The position numbers and the translations under genes were made by a program. Below are positions 15,084-23,545 of a stretch of DNA of 36,624 nt, piece after piece. Below the pieces are notes generated by a model. That model saw nothing but the letters and a program-made list of their open reading frames with translations, was not told the origin of the DNA and ran no database searches. Position 1 is the first letter of the stretch. Each line of letters begins with the position of its first letter. The stretch lies in the NCBI GenBank assembly GCA_021325655.1, contig JAJPGT010000059.1, forward strand, positions 1-36,624. Direction: 5' to 3'. The DNA comes from Pseudomonadota bacterium. Lineage in GTDB: Bacteria > Chloroflexota > UBA6077 > JAJPGT01.

Positions 15084-17183
15084 ATGAACCTCTGGCCGGT
15101 AGTCTTAGGCTCCGGGCTGCTCGCGGTGATCTTCGCCGCGTACATGGCGCGCGACGTCCTCAGCCGCGACACGGGTACGCCGGCGATGCAAGACGTGGCG
15201 GGCAGAATCTATGAGGGCGCGATGGCGTTCCTGCAGACGCAGTACCGCACCATCGCCATGCTCGCGATCGTCGCCGCGATTCTCATCGGGGCGCTGCTCG
15301 GCGCCCTCGGCGGCGGAGCGGACCTGGCGTGGCGCACCGCGGTCGCGTTCCTCGTCGGCGCCTTCTGCTCGGCGCTGTCGGGTTTCATCGGGATGTACAT
15401 CGCGGTGCGGGCCAACCTGCGAACGGCGGCGGCGGCCACGCGCAGCTTGAAGGACGCCATCACGGTGTCGCTCCGTGGCGGCGCGGTCTCCGGCTTCCTG
15501 GTCGTCTCGCTCAGCCTGCTGGGCGTCCTGGCCATCTTCTGGGCCTACGGCGGCTTCCAGGATCCGGCGCGCACCCCCTCCCTTATCGTTGGCTTCGGCT
15601 TCGGTGCCAGCTTCGTCGCGCTGTTCGCCCAGCTTGGCGGCGGGATCTACACCAAGGCGGCGGATGTGGGAGCGGACCTGGTAGGCAAGGTGGAGGCCGG
15701 AATCCCTGAGGACGACCCGCGCAACGCTGCCGTGGTCGCGGACCTGGTGGGCGACAACGTCGGCGACTGCGCGGGCCGTGGCGCGGATCTGTTCGAATCG
15801 ACCGCGGCGGAGAACATCGGGGCAATGATTCTCGGCGTCTCGGTGTACGCTGTCACCCACAATCCGGCCTGGATCTTCTTCCCGCTCGTCATCCGCGCGA
15901 TCGGGCTGCTGTCCTCCATGGTTGGCATCCTGGCCGTGGGCTGGGGTGAAGTCCGCGACCCGATGCGGGCGCTGGACCGCGGCTACTGGGTGCTCACCGC
16001 GCTTTCGGCGATCGGGATCGTGGTGGTCACCAAGGTGATGCTAGACAGCTACTGGTTCGCCGCGGCCGGCCTGGTCGGGCTAGCGACGAGCGTGGCGTTC
16101 GTCTACATCACCCAGTACTACACCGCCGGTTCCTGGCGCCCGGTGCAGGAGGTGGCGCAGGCGTCGAAGACCGGCCCCGCCACCAACATCATCTCCGGTG
16201 TGGCGATCGGCTTCGAAAGCACTGCGGTGACGGCGATTGTGGTCTCGATTGCCCTCGGGCTGTCCTACCTGTTCGGTACCCAGAGCGGGATCGCCAACGG
16301 CGGCCTGTTCGGGACCGCGGTGGCCACGATGGGCATGCTCACCACCGTGGCGTACATCCTGGCGATGGACACCTTCGGGCCGATCACCGACAACGCCGGT
16401 GGGATCGCTGAGATGTCGCACGCCCCCGAAGAGACGCGGCGTATTACCGATGCGCTGGACGCGGTGGGCAACACCACCAAGGCTCTGACTAAGGGCTACG
16501 CGGTGGCATCGGCGGCGCTGGCGGCCTTCCTGCTGTTCTCCGCCTACCTGGACGAGGTGAAGCGTGCCAAGAACCTGCCACCCGAGAGCCACTTCCCGGT
16601 CGATCTCTCCAAGGTCGAGGTCTTCATCGGTGGGTTCCTCGGGATCATGCTCGTGTTCCTGTTCTCCTCGCTGGCGATCCGGGCTGTGGGGCGGGCTGCC
16701 GCGGACATCATCGAGGAGGTGCGGCGCCAGTTCCGGGAGAACCCAAAGATCATGGAGGGGACTGCGCGGCCGGACTACGCCCGCTGCGTGGCGATCACCT
16801 CGCGCGCGGCGCTGCGAGAGATGGTCGCGCCCGGGCTCCTAGCGGTACTGATGCCGGTCGCGGTCGGGCTGATCCTGCGGGCGGAGGCGGCGGCAGCGCT
16901 GCTGATGGTGGGGACCATGGGCGGGATCCTGCTCGCCACGGTGCTCAACAACTCGGGTGGTACCTGGGACAACGCGAAGAAGTTCATCGAGTCCGGACAG
17001 TTGAAGGATGAGCATGGCAAGGTGATCGGGAAGCGGACGTTTGCGCACGCCGCGGCGGTGGTGGGCGACACGGTGGGCGACCCGTTCAAGGACACGGCCG
17101 GACCCTCGCTCCACGTGCTGATCAAGCTGCTGAGTACGATCACGCTGGTGCTCGCCCCGCTGTTCATCTCCGGCGCGAGCTAG
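15084..17183 (+). CDS. hppA: Membrane-bound proton-translocating pyrophosphatase, K+-independent type
   Basis: Integral membrane enzyme that couples pyrophosphate hydrolysis to proton export. The 699-aa protein has many hydrophobic helices and the catalytic motifs DVGADLVGKVEAGIPEDDPR and VVADLVGDNVGDCAGRGADL. The second acidic motif is GDTVGDPFKDTAGPSL near the C-terminus. At the known cation-specificity site it reads GNTTKALT, with K466 and T469. The Lys/Thr pair marks K+-independent proton pumps, whereas K+-dependent enzymes have Ala/Gly there. The ATG follows an excellent AAGGAGGG. It appears monocistronic, ending at a GNRA-type hairpin 27 bp downstream. Confidence 0.95.
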   Translation: MNLWPVVLGSGLLAVIFAAYMARDVLSRDTGTPAMQDVAGRIYEGAMAFLQTQYRTIAMLAIVAAILIGALLGALGGGADLAWRTAVAFLVGAFCSALSGFIGMYIAVRANLRTAAAATRSLKDAITVSLRGGAVSGFLVVSLSLLGVLAIFWAYGGFQDPARTPSLIVGFGFGASFVALFAQLGGGIYTKAADVGADLVGKVEAGIPEDDPRNAAVVADLVGDNVGDCAGRGADLFESTAAENIGAMILGVSVYAVTHNPAWIFFPLVIRAIGLLSSMVGILAVGWGEVRDPMRALDRGYWVLTALSAIGIVVVTKVMLDSYWFAAAGLVGLATSVAFVYITQYYTAGSWRPVQEVAQASKTGPATNIISGVAIGFESTAVTAIVVSIALGLSYLFGTQSGIANGGLFGTAVATMGMLTTVAYILAMDTFGPITDNAGGIAEMSHAPEETRRITDALDAVGNTTKALTKGYAVASAALAAFLLFSAYLDEVKRAKNLPPESHFPVDLSKVEVFIGGFLGIMLVFLFSSLAIRAVGRAAADIIEEVRRQFRENPKIMEGTARPDYARCVAITSRAALREMVAPGLLAVLMPVAVGLILRAEAAAALLMVGTMGGILLATVLNNSGGTWDNAKKFIESGQLKDEHGKVIGKRTFAHAAAVVGDTVGDPFKDTAGPSLHVLIKLLSTITLVLAPLFISGAS

Positions 17184-17210
17184 TCCGCGCCAGCACGCGC
17201 GTGAGCGACA

Positions 17211-17236
17211 GCGCCCGATCCGCAAGGGTCGGGCGC
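17211..17236 (+). terminator. 11-bp hairpin with GCAA tetraloop after hppA
   Basis: GCGCCCGATCC (17211-17221) pairs with GGGTCGGGCGC (17226-17236), with one G-U pair and a GCAA loop. It starts 27 bp after the hppA stop and lacks a T-tract. It overlaps the longer reading of the next gene (GTG 17201), which argues for the ATG at 17255 as that gene's start. Confidence 0.45.
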
Positions 17237-17254
17237 CGTGCGTTATGGGAGCCG

Positions 17255-19027
17255 ATGAAGGTCCGTGAGGGCTTGGAATCCTGCTCGCTCGGGCTGCTGC
17301 GGGAGATCGCGGCGCGGCGGGGACTGGCGGCCGGCCGCGTGGAGCTGCGGCGAGAGCTGATCGATCGGCTGGAGCCGCTGCTCGCCGACCCAACCGCTGG
17401 CAGAGCCCGTCTGGAAGGGCTGCCGGAGCCGGGGCGGGTGCTGCTCGCGGAGATCGGAGCGCACGCCGGCGCGCTGTCCGGTGGCCGCGCCCGCCGCTGG
17501 CTCGAGTTCTCTCTGGGGGCGACCCCTGCCGTGGCCGAAGCGCTCATCGGGTCGCTGGTGGCCGAGGGGCTCCTATTTCGAACGTTCCGGGCGAGCGGCC
17601 CAGAGCGGGGCGAGTGGCTCGCGGTCGCCGACGAGCTGCTGCCGTTGCTGCCTCGGCCTCGCCAGCCGGAGCGGCCTGCCCCGGTGCGGGCTGTCGAATC
17701 AGCCGAGGTAGCGCGGGGTGATCCGCTGCTCGACCTGCTGGCACTCGTGGAGGCCTTGCGACGCTCCGGGGGCATGGTCGAGCCCGAGCAGCTCCACGCA
17801 CTGCCGCGCGCCGGAGCGGCCGAACTGGATGAACTACTCCCTGCCGGGGAGCGCTGGCGGTTTCTGGCCTGGCTCGCGCTGCGGCTGGGATGGCTCGCCC
17901 GTCGGGGCGGGCGGCTCCAGGCGACAGAGCGTTTCCGGGAGGCGCTCGCCGCGCCGGAGCCGGCCTGGAGCCAGCTCTGGCGTGGCTACCTGTCCCAGCC
18001 CGGCTGGGACGAGCGGCGTCGGCTAGGCGGCCCGCCGCTGCCAGAGCCGCGCCGGGCCCGAGAGGCGATCCTCGACGCGCTCCTGGAGCTTGGGACGGAC
18101 TGGTACGACTGCTCCGCGCTGGCGGACTGGATCGCGGCCTGTAGCCCCGGGCTGGGGCCTGAGCCGGCCAGCGACAAGGCGGCGGTCTCCGCCCGCGACG
18201 TGGCGGTCTACGTGCTGGCCGGGCCGCTGCGCTGGCTGGGGCTGCTCGCGATCGTGCGACAGCCTGGCGGGGCTGTCGCCTGCCGGCTCGGCGAGGTGGG
18301 CCGAGCGCTGCTGCGTGGCGAGCCAGCCGCGTCCAGCGACAGGAGTACCCCCGGGCAGATCGACCCGTCGGGCCGGGTGGTGGTGGGAGCCGACACCGAT
18401 CTCCTCTCATTGTCTGTCCTGTGCCGCTATCTGGAGCCAACCGAGGCAGGCTGGCGGCTGTCGCGCGCGTCGTTCGTCGCTGGGTTGCAGGCGGGAGGGA
18501 GCGGCGACGACGCTGTCCAGCGTCTGGCTGGCGTCGCGGGTGCGAGGGCTGCCCACTGGGAGATGGAGCTCCGGCGCTGGGAGGCGGAGGCACGCGGCGG
18601 AGCGCTGCGGCCGATGCTGCTGCTCGACCTTCAGCAGCACCCGGATGGTGGGCGGCTGCTCGCGGACCCACAGGTGCGCCGCCTGATCGCTCGCCCCCTC
18701 GGCCCAGGCGAAGCGCTCATTCGCCCGGACGACGCGGAGGCGCTGCGGGCGCGGCTTCTGGCGCTGGGCGTGGTGCTTGAGCCAGGAGCGGCTGCGGTTG
18801 CCGTCCGACCGCTCGCCGGCGAGCGGGTGGGTCGGCAGGAGTTGGCGCTGGCGGCGGCGTTGCTGGAACTGGTGCCGCGCTCGCGGCTGCGGCGCATTGC
18901 GCGGGGGGAGCTGGAGGCGCTGCGGGCCCGGCTGGGTCGGCTCGCCGGCGAGCCGGCGGTGCGGTCAGCGCGGGCGCGCCTGGGAGCAGGAGGGCGAGTG
19001 CGAGTGCCCGGGGAGAAGCAGCCGTAG
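17255..19027 (+). CDS. Probable helicase-associated (XPB/Ssl2-like, Helicase_C_3) domain protein
   Basis: A 590-aa Arg/Leu/Ala/Gly-rich soluble protein. I place it tentatively with the helicase-associated domain proteins common in actinobacteria and Chloroflexi. The N-terminal part is a series of small helical, winged-helix-like units ([46 protein letters not shown]). About two thirds along is [25 protein letters not shown], followed by [15 protein letters not shown]. Near the end of that unit come [27 protein letters not shown] and [17 protein letters not shown]. This progression matches my memory of the Helicase_C_3 region. No Walker A/B or other helicase motor motif is visible. The GTG at 17201 is an alternative start but runs through a hairpin; ATG 17255 has GGGAG only 3 nt before it. 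Function unknown. Confidence 0.55.
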   Translation: MKVREGLESCSLGLLREIAARRGLAAGRVELRRELIDRLEPLLADPTAGRARLEGLPEPGRVLLAEIGAHAGALSGGRARRWLEFSLGATPAVAEALIGSLVAEGLLFRTFRASGPERGEWLAVADELLPLLPRPRQPERPAPVRAVESAEVARGDPLLDLLALVEALRRSGGMVEPEQLHALPRAGAAELDELLPAGERWRFLAWLALRLGWLARRGGRLQATERFREALAAPEPAWSQLWRGYLSQPGWDERRRLGGPPLPEPRRAREAILDALLELGTDWYDCSALADWIAACSPGLGPEPASDKAAVSARDVAVYVLAGPLRWLGLLAIVRQPGGAVACRLGEVGRALLRGEPAASSDRSTPGQIDPSGRVVVGADTDLLSLSVLCRYLEPTEAGWRLSRASFVAGLQAGGSGDDAVQRLAGVAGARAAHWEMELRRWEAEARGGALRPMLLLDLQQHPDGGRLLADPQVRRLIARPLGPGEALIRPDDAEALRARLLALGVVLEPGAAAVAVRPLAGERVGRQELALAAALLELVPRSRLRRIARGELEALRARLGRLAGEPAVRSARARLGAGGRVRVPGEKQP

Positions 19028-19041
19028 CAGGCAAAGCCGCG

Positions 19042-19071
19042 TTGCTCGACGTTTTCCAGCGCTGGTATACT
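19042..19071 (+). promoter_or_regulatory. Promoter of rplS (extended -10)
   Basis: TTGCTC at 19042-19047 and TATACT at 19066-19071 are 18 bp apart. TGG directly precedes the -10, making TGGTATACT, an extended -10 element. The start would fall near 19078, with about 32 nt of leader. A second TACACT lies at 19083-19088. Confidence 0.55.
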
Positions 19072-19109
19072 GCCCAGGTTGTTACACTGCGAAGAAGAGA
19101 GTACTCCCG

Positions 19110-19490
19110 ATGGCAGACCTTTCCAATCTTCTGACGGCGCGACGCCGCCAGGATCTGCCCGATTTCGGTCCGGGCGATACCGTGCGCGTCTACGTGAAAG
19201 TGATCGAGGGGAACCGCGAGCGGTTGCAGGCGTTCGAGGGAATCGTTATTCGCCTGCACAAAGGGCGGGCCGCGGACGGCACCTTCACGGTGCGGCGGAT
19301 CGCCAGCCACGGGATCGGGGTTGAGCGAACGTTCATGTTCAACTCCCCCCGGCTGGACCACATCGATGTGCTGCGCAGGGGGCAGGTCCGGCGGGCGAAG
19401 CTGTACTACCTGCGCGATCTGCGCGGCAAGGCGGCGCGCATCAAGGAGAAGCGCCCGCCTGCCCGTACCACGGTAACCGCGCAGGCCTGA
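19110..19490 (+). CDS. rplS: 50S ribosomal protein L19
   Basis: Ribosomal protein at the 30S-50S interface, 126 aa. Family blocks are [56 protein letters not shown] and [23 protein letters not shown]. The ATG at 19110 was chosen because the preceding in-frame sequence belongs to another gene's shadow and a promoter lies in between. Usual neighbours rpsP, rimM and trmD are absent; rnhB follows directly, as it commonly does after rplS. Confidence 0.96.
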   Translation: MADLSNLLTARRRQDLPDFGPGDTVRVYVKVIEGNRERLQAFEGIVIRLHKGRAADGTFTVRRIASHGIGVERTFMFNSPRLDHIDVLRRGQVRRAKLYYLRDLRGKAARIKEKRPPARTTVTAQA

Positions 19491-19493
19491 GCG

Positions 19494-20144
19494 ATGGCGG
19501 CGGTCCGGCCGCTCGGCACCGCTGGATGCGAGCACGAGCGGGCGCTGGCCGCCTCGGGCTACACCGCGATCGCCGGCGTCGACGAAGCCGGCCGTGGCGC
19601 CTGGGCTGGCCCCCTCGTCGCCGCAGCAGTGGTCCTGCCCACTCCCGACGACCCGGCGCTGGCGCGGCTGGAGGGTCTGCGGGACTCCAAGCAGCTCACG
19701 CCAGAACAGCGGGATGCGTACTATACGCTCATCCGGCAGACGGCTCGTGCGGTGGGGCTGGGGATCGTCGAGCCGGATCTCCTGGACGCGCTCGGATTAG
19801 GGGAGGCCGGGCGACGGGCGATGGCCTGGGCGGTTCAATCGCTCCCGCTCGTTCCCGATTTTCTCCTGGTTGACGCCTATCAGGTTCCGCTCGACCTCCC
19901 GCAGCGTGGGCTCATCTTTGGCGACTGCCTGTCGCTCTCGATCGCCGCGGCCTCCGTGGTTGCCAAAGTGACTCGCGATCGGCTCATGGACGAGTTGCAC
20001 CGACTCTATCCGTGCTACGGGTTCGACCGCCACAAGGGCTATGGGACGCGTGAGCACCAGCAGGCGCTGGCCCGGCATGGACCCTGCTTACAGCACCGGG
20101 TGTCGTACGGGCCGATCCAGGCGCTCCTGACGAGCCTTGCCTGA
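19494..20144 (+). CDS. rnhB: Ribonuclease HII
   Basis: Cleaves RNA in RNA-DNA hybrids and at single ribonucleotides in DNA. The 216-aa product shows the catalytic D30-E31 in AGVDEAGRGAWAGPLVAAAV, DSKQLTPEQR at 64-73, D127 in FLLVDAYQ, and GDCLSLSIAAASVVAKVTRD with the fourth acidic residue. The C-terminal block GFDRHKGYGTREHQQAL is typical. It starts 3 bp after rplS, and its end overlaps the TTG start of yraN by 8 nt. Confidence 0.95.
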   Translation: MAAVRPLGTAGCEHERALAASGYTAIAGVDEAGRGAWAGPLVAAAVVLPTPDDPALARLEGLRDSKQLTPEQRDAYYTLIRQTARAVGLGIVEPDLLDALGLGEAGRRAMAWAVQSLPLVPDFLLVDAYQVPLDLPQRGLIFGDCLSLSIAAASVVAKVTRDRLMDELHRLYPCYGFDRHKGYGTREHQQALARHGPCLQHRVSYGPIQALLTSLA

Positions 20145-20502
20145 GCGTCGGCGGGTCCTGGGCGACGTCTGCGAGCGGCACGCGGAGCAGTATCTGCGCC
20201 GGCAGGGCTACTTGATCGTCGAGCGCAATCTCCGTACGCGCTGGGGCGAGCTCGACCTCATCGCCCGGCAGGGAGACGAGATCGTGTTCGTCGAGGTAAA
20301 GTCCCGCCAGGCCGGAGCGCAGACCCCACCAGTGGAATCCGTCACCCCGGCGAAGGTGCGGCGGCTGGTCCGGCTCGCGGAAGCCTATCTCGAAGCGCTC
20401 GGCGGCGAGGAGCCCCCATGGCGGATCGACGTGGTAACGGTGGTCGTGGACGGCTGGGGCCGGGTACTGGAGCTCACCCACATTCCCGCCGCGGTCTGCT
20501 GA
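20137..20502 (+). CDS. YraN family protein (UPF0102, restriction-endonuclease-like fold)
   Basis: A 121-aa member of the UPF0102/YraN family, which commonly sits next to rnhB. It has the nuclease-fold signature GELDLIARQGDEIVFVEVKSR, with the E/D...EVK arrangement of PD-(D/E)XK enzymes, preceded by GDVCERHAEQYLRRQGYLIVERNLRT in consecutive segments. The biochemical role is not established. The start is TTG at 20137, overlapping rnhB. The last 85 nt of the gene overlap the start of dacA in another frame. Confidence 0.85.
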   Translation: MPERRRVLGDVCERHAEQYLRRQGYLIVERNLRTRWGELDLIARQGDEIVFVEVKSRQAGAQTPPVESVTPAKVRRLVRLAEAYLEALGGEEPPWRIDVVTVVVDGWGRVLELTHIPAAVC

Positions 20503-21449
20503 GGTGTCCTGGGCTGTGGGCGCTGCTGGCGTGCCTGCTGCTGCTCACACGCGCTCCGGTGTCCGCTTTCGCGGAACCGCCCGCGCCCGCCGCCTCGACG
20601 CCTCCAGTGGTGGCCGCGTCGGCCGTGGCCATCGTTGATGACGATACCGGGGCGCTGCTGTACGGCCTGAACGCTCACGAGCGCCGAGCACAGGCGAGCC
20701 TCACCAAGATGACGACCGCGCTGGTGGCGCTCGAGCACGCGCCCGTGAGCTTTCAGGTGCAGGCGACGCAGAACAGTATGACGATCCCCGCGGTGATCGG
20801 GATGGACCCGGGCGACGTGCTGAGCCTGCACGACGCGCTGTACGGGCTGCTGCTGAACTCCGGGAACGACGTCGCGCTGGCGATCGCCGAGTCAGTGGGT
20901 CGCGGGTCGATTTCGCGCTTCGTCGGCTGGATGAACGCCTGGGCAGCCAGCCATGGGCTGCGCGACACGCACTACGTGAATCCGCATGGGCTGGACGCCG
21001 ACGGCCAGTACTCCAGCGCGTACGACGTGGCGCTGGTCGGGCGGGCGCTGCTGCGCAACGAGCTGCTCGCCTCCGTTGTCGCGACCAAACGCTACGAGGT
21101 GCCGGGGCCGCCGCTGTGGGTGTTTCACAACATCAATCCCTTGCTGGGACAGTATCCTGGTGTTGATGGCCTCAAGACGGGCTACGAGACGAACGCGGGG
21201 CACTGCCTTGCCGTGAGCGCCACCCGAGCCGGGCATCGGATCATCGTCGTGATCCTGAACGACGACAACCGCGTCCAGGACGCGCGAGCGCTGCTGGATT
21301 GGAGCTTCGGACGCTTCCGGTGGTGGACGGTGCGTGTCCCGGCGAGCGATGGCTACCGAACCGTGGCGGCGGAGGTAGTGCTGCCGCGCAGCGACGGCCG
21401 TTATCTGGCGACAATGGTGCGACTTGAGTGGGCCACGCAGATCGGGTAA
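20418..21449 (+). CDS. dacA: D-alanyl-D-alanine carboxypeptidase, peptidase S11 family
   Basis: Secreted or membrane-anchored DD-peptidase that trims the terminal D-Ala of peptidoglycan peptides. The 343-aa product has all three penicillin-binding motifs: S94-x-x-K97 (ASLTKMTTALVALE), SGN (LLLNSGNDVALAIAE) and KTG (VDGLKTGYETNAGH). A signal peptide is visible after an unusually long n-region: hydrophobic core about 33-46, probable cleavage after AFA (52). ATG 20418 is the only standard in-frame start before the signal peptide and has GAGGAG at 20406-20411. The 85-nt overlap with yraN is therefore real. The C-terminal amphipathic anchor of PBP5-type enzymes is not obvious. Confidence 0.92.
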   Translation: MADRRGNGGRGRLGPGTGAHPHSRRGLLRCPGLWALLACLLLLTRAPVSAFAEPPAPAASTPPVVAASAVAIVDDDTGALLYGLNAHERRAQASLTKMTTALVALEHAPVSFQVQATQNSMTIPAVIGMDPGDVLSLHDALYGLLLNSGNDVALAIAESVGRGSISRFVGWMNAWAASHGLRDTHYVNPHGLDADGQYSSAYDVALVGRALLRNELLASVVATKRYEVPGPPLWVFHNINPLLGQYPGVDGLKTGYETNAGHCLAVSATRAGHRIIVVILNDDNRVQDARALLDWSFGRFRWWTVRVPASDGYRTVAAEVVLPRSDGRYLATMVRLEWATQIG

Positions 21450-21459
21450 CCAGCTCCAG

Positions 21460-22197
21460 GTGAATGAGCACGCTGCTGCAGGGCGGGAGCGGCTGCAGGT
21501 CTATCTGGCCCGGCGCGGGATCGCCTCGCGCCGGGCGGCGGAGCAGCTCATCAGCGCCGGTCGGGTGGAGGTGAACGGCCGGGTGGTGGCGCGGCTCGGG
21601 ACAACGGTGGACCCCACGCGCGACCAGGTACGGGTAGATGGCCGGCCGGTCGGCCGGGCCGAGCGGCTCGTGTACTACGCGCTCCACAAGCCGCCCGGAG
21701 TGGTCAGCGCGGCGCGTGATCCGCGGGGCCGGCCGACCGTCACGCAACTCGTGCCGGCGGCGGAGCGTATATTCCCCGTTGGCCGGCTCGACGCTGACTC
21801 AGAGGGACTGCTGCTGCTGACCAATGACGGCCCGCTGGCGCTGCGGCTTACCCATCCGCGCTACCAGCTTGAGAAGGAGTATCACGCGTTGGTCGACGGC
21901 GTTCCAAGTCCGGAGGCGCTCCGGCGGCTGGCCGCGGGCGTGCTGCTGGACGACGGGCTGACTGCGCCGGCCGCCGCCCGTCTCCTCCGGGTGGTCGATG
22001 GCCGCGCCTGGGTAGCGGTAGTGCTGCGGGAGGGGCGCAAGCGTCAGGTACGGCGGATGCTCGCCACCGTTGGCCACCAGGTGCGACGCCTGATTCGAGT
22101 TCGCGTCGGCCCGATCGTCCTGGGTGATCTCCCGCCGGGTGCTGCGCGTCCCCTGTCGCCGCGCGAGGTCGCGGCGCTCCGCGGCGCCAGCGCATGA
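21460..22197 (+). CDS. rluB: Ribosomal large-subunit pseudouridine synthase, RsuA/RluB family
   Basis: Pseudouridylates rRNA, most likely 23S. About 245 aa: an N-terminal S4 RNA-binding domain (RLQVYLARRGIASRRAAEQL, then AGRVEVNGRVV), then the synthase domain. The catalytic aspartate is in FPVGRLDADSEGLLLLTNDG, with ALHKPPGVVSA before it and EGRKRQVRRMLATVGHQVRRL after it. Start codon uncertain: GTG 21460 avoids overlap with dacA, while TTG 21424 would add 12 residues. ATGA overlap with cmk at the end. RluB versus RluE/RsuA specificity was not resolved; RluB is favoured by the rluB-cmk context. Confidence 0.9.
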   Translation: MNEHAAAGRERLQVYLARRGIASRRAAEQLISAGRVEVNGRVVARLGTTVDPTRDQVRVDGRPVGRAERLVYYALHKPPGVVSAARDPRGRPTVTQLVPAAERIFPVGRLDADSEGLLLLTNDGPLALRLTHPRYQLEKEYHALVDGVPSPEALRRLAAGVLLDDGLTAPAAARLLRVVDGRAWVAVVLREGRKRQVRRMLATVGHQVRRLIRVRVGPIVLGDLPPGAARPLSPREVAALRGASA

Positions 22198-22913
22198 ACG
22201 GGACACGGGTAATCGCGGTCGATGGCCCGGCCGCTTCGGGAAAGTCCACCGTCGCGCGGCGGCTGGCGGAGCGCCTCGGGGCGCTGGTGCTGGACACCGG
22301 GCTGTTCTATCGTGCCCTGGCCTGGCTGGCGCTGCAACGAGGTATCTCGCCCGACGACGGCGAGCGACTGGCGGCGCTGGTGGATGCGTTCCATGTTGTA
22401 GCCGAGCCTCTCCCTGGGCAGCGAGCCAGGACGGCCCGGGTGCTGGTAGGCGGCCGCGACGTCACCAGCGAGTTGCACCTGCCCGTGGTGGATCGGATTG
22501 TCTCGCGGGTGGCGCGGCAGCAGTTCGTGCGAACGGCACTGCTGGAGCCGCAGCGCCGGGCCGTCTCGGGTGAGTGGGCGGTGGTGGCGGGCCGGGACGT
22601 GGGGACCACGGTGTTCCCGGATGCCGTGGTGAAGGTGTACCTCGTTGCCAGTCCCGAGGAGCGGGCCCGGCGGCGGGCGGAGCAGCGCGGGCAGGCGACG
22701 CCGGAACAGATCGCGCGAGAGCTAGCTGATATACTGGAACGCGATCGGACCGACGCTCGACAGAGCGTGCGGGCGCCGGATGCCGTCGTCGTCGATACCG
22801 ATGGGCTCAGCGTGGAGCAGGTGGTCGACTCCATTGAGCGGCTAGTGAGGGTGCGAACGGGTGATAGCAGTACGAGGGGAAGCGCCGGAGGCGTACGGCC
22901 ACCCCTCGCTTAA
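22194..22913 (+). CDS. cmk: Cytidylate kinase
   Basis: Phosphorylates CMP and dCMP. The 239-aa product has the P-loop DGPAASGKSTVARRLAERLG, then LDTGLFYRALAWLAL, GRDVTSELHLPVVDRIVS, RDVGTTVFPDAVVKVYLVAS (in place of the usual GRDIGT...) and ERARRRAEQ. The C-terminal lid and NMP-binding helix ERDRTDARQSV is a close match to the family. ATGA overlap with rluB; its last 53 nt overlap the GTG start of plsC. Confidence 0.94.
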   Translation: MNGTRVIAVDGPAASGKSTVARRLAERLGALVLDTGLFYRALAWLALQRGISPDDGERLAALVDAFHVVAEPLPGQRARTARVLVGGRDVTSELHLPVVDRIVSRVARQQFVRTALLEPQRRAVSGEWAVVAGRDVGTTVFPDAVVKVYLVASPEERARRRAEQRGQATPEQIARELADILERDRTDARQSVRAPDAVVVDTDGLSVEQVVDSIERLVRVRTGDSSTRGSAGGVRPPLA

Positions 22914-23544
22914 CCGCCCGCCGTTCTACTGTTTCGCCACCTGGGTCATCCGCAGCATGGTACGAGGCTTGACGCGGACCCAGGTGTGTGGCGAGGAGCA
23001 TATCCCACGAACTGGTCCGCTGGTCGTGGTCAGCAATCACGTGCAGTGGGTCGACCCAGTAATCCTGGGGGCGATCTTCCCGCGGCCACTGATCTTCATG
23101 GCGAAGCAGGAGCTCTGGCGATACCCACCGGTGGGTTGGGTGGTCGAGCGCTACGGTGCCTTTCCGGTCCGGCGAGGGGAAGCAGATCGGACAGCCATCC
23201 GCCGCGGACTGAGCGTCCTCGCCGCGGGTGGGGCGGTGGGAATCTTCCCCGAAGGAACGCGGAGCCGGCGCGCCGTGCTGAAGGAGCCGTACCCGGGGGC
23301 GAGCCTGCTGGCGCTGAAGAGCGGAGCCCCGGTGCTGCCGGTTGGGATCGTCGGAACGGAGATCATGGGCAAATTCGACTGGGTTGGCCACTGGCCAAGA
23401 ATTGACATAACATACGGGGAGCCGTTCGTCCTGGACCCGCGGAGTGGGGAAGGGAAGGGGCGGCTGCTGGAAGCGACGGATACCATTATGCGGCGTATCG
23501 CTGCGCTGCTCCCGCCGGAGCGACGCGGCCGCTACGGAGAGTGA
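22861..23544 (+). CDS. plsC: 1-acyl-sn-glycerol-3-phosphate acyltransferase
   Basis: Membrane-associated acyltransferase that makes phosphatidic acid from lysophosphatidic acid. The 227-aa product contains the HX4D catalytic motif (H60, D65 in SNHVQWVDP), FPVRRGEADR, FPEGTRSRR and VLPVGIVGTE, in the family order. The GTG start gives a 53-nt overlap with cmk; an internal ATG (22957) would remove part of the amphipathic N-terminus and is less likely. The stop is followed one base later by the ispH ATG. Confidence 0.9.
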   Translation: MIAVRGEAPEAYGHPSLNRPPFYCFATWVIRSMVRGLTRTQVCGEEHIPRTGPLVVVSNHVQWVDPVILGAIFPRPLIFMAKQELWRYPPVGWVVERYGAFPVRRGEADRTAIRRGLSVLAAGGAVGIFPEGTRSRRAVLKEPYPGASLLALKSGAPVLPVGIVGTEIMGKFDWVGHWPRIDITYGEPFVLDPRSGEGKGRLLEATDTIMRRIAALLPPERRGRYGE

Positions 23545-23545
23545 G

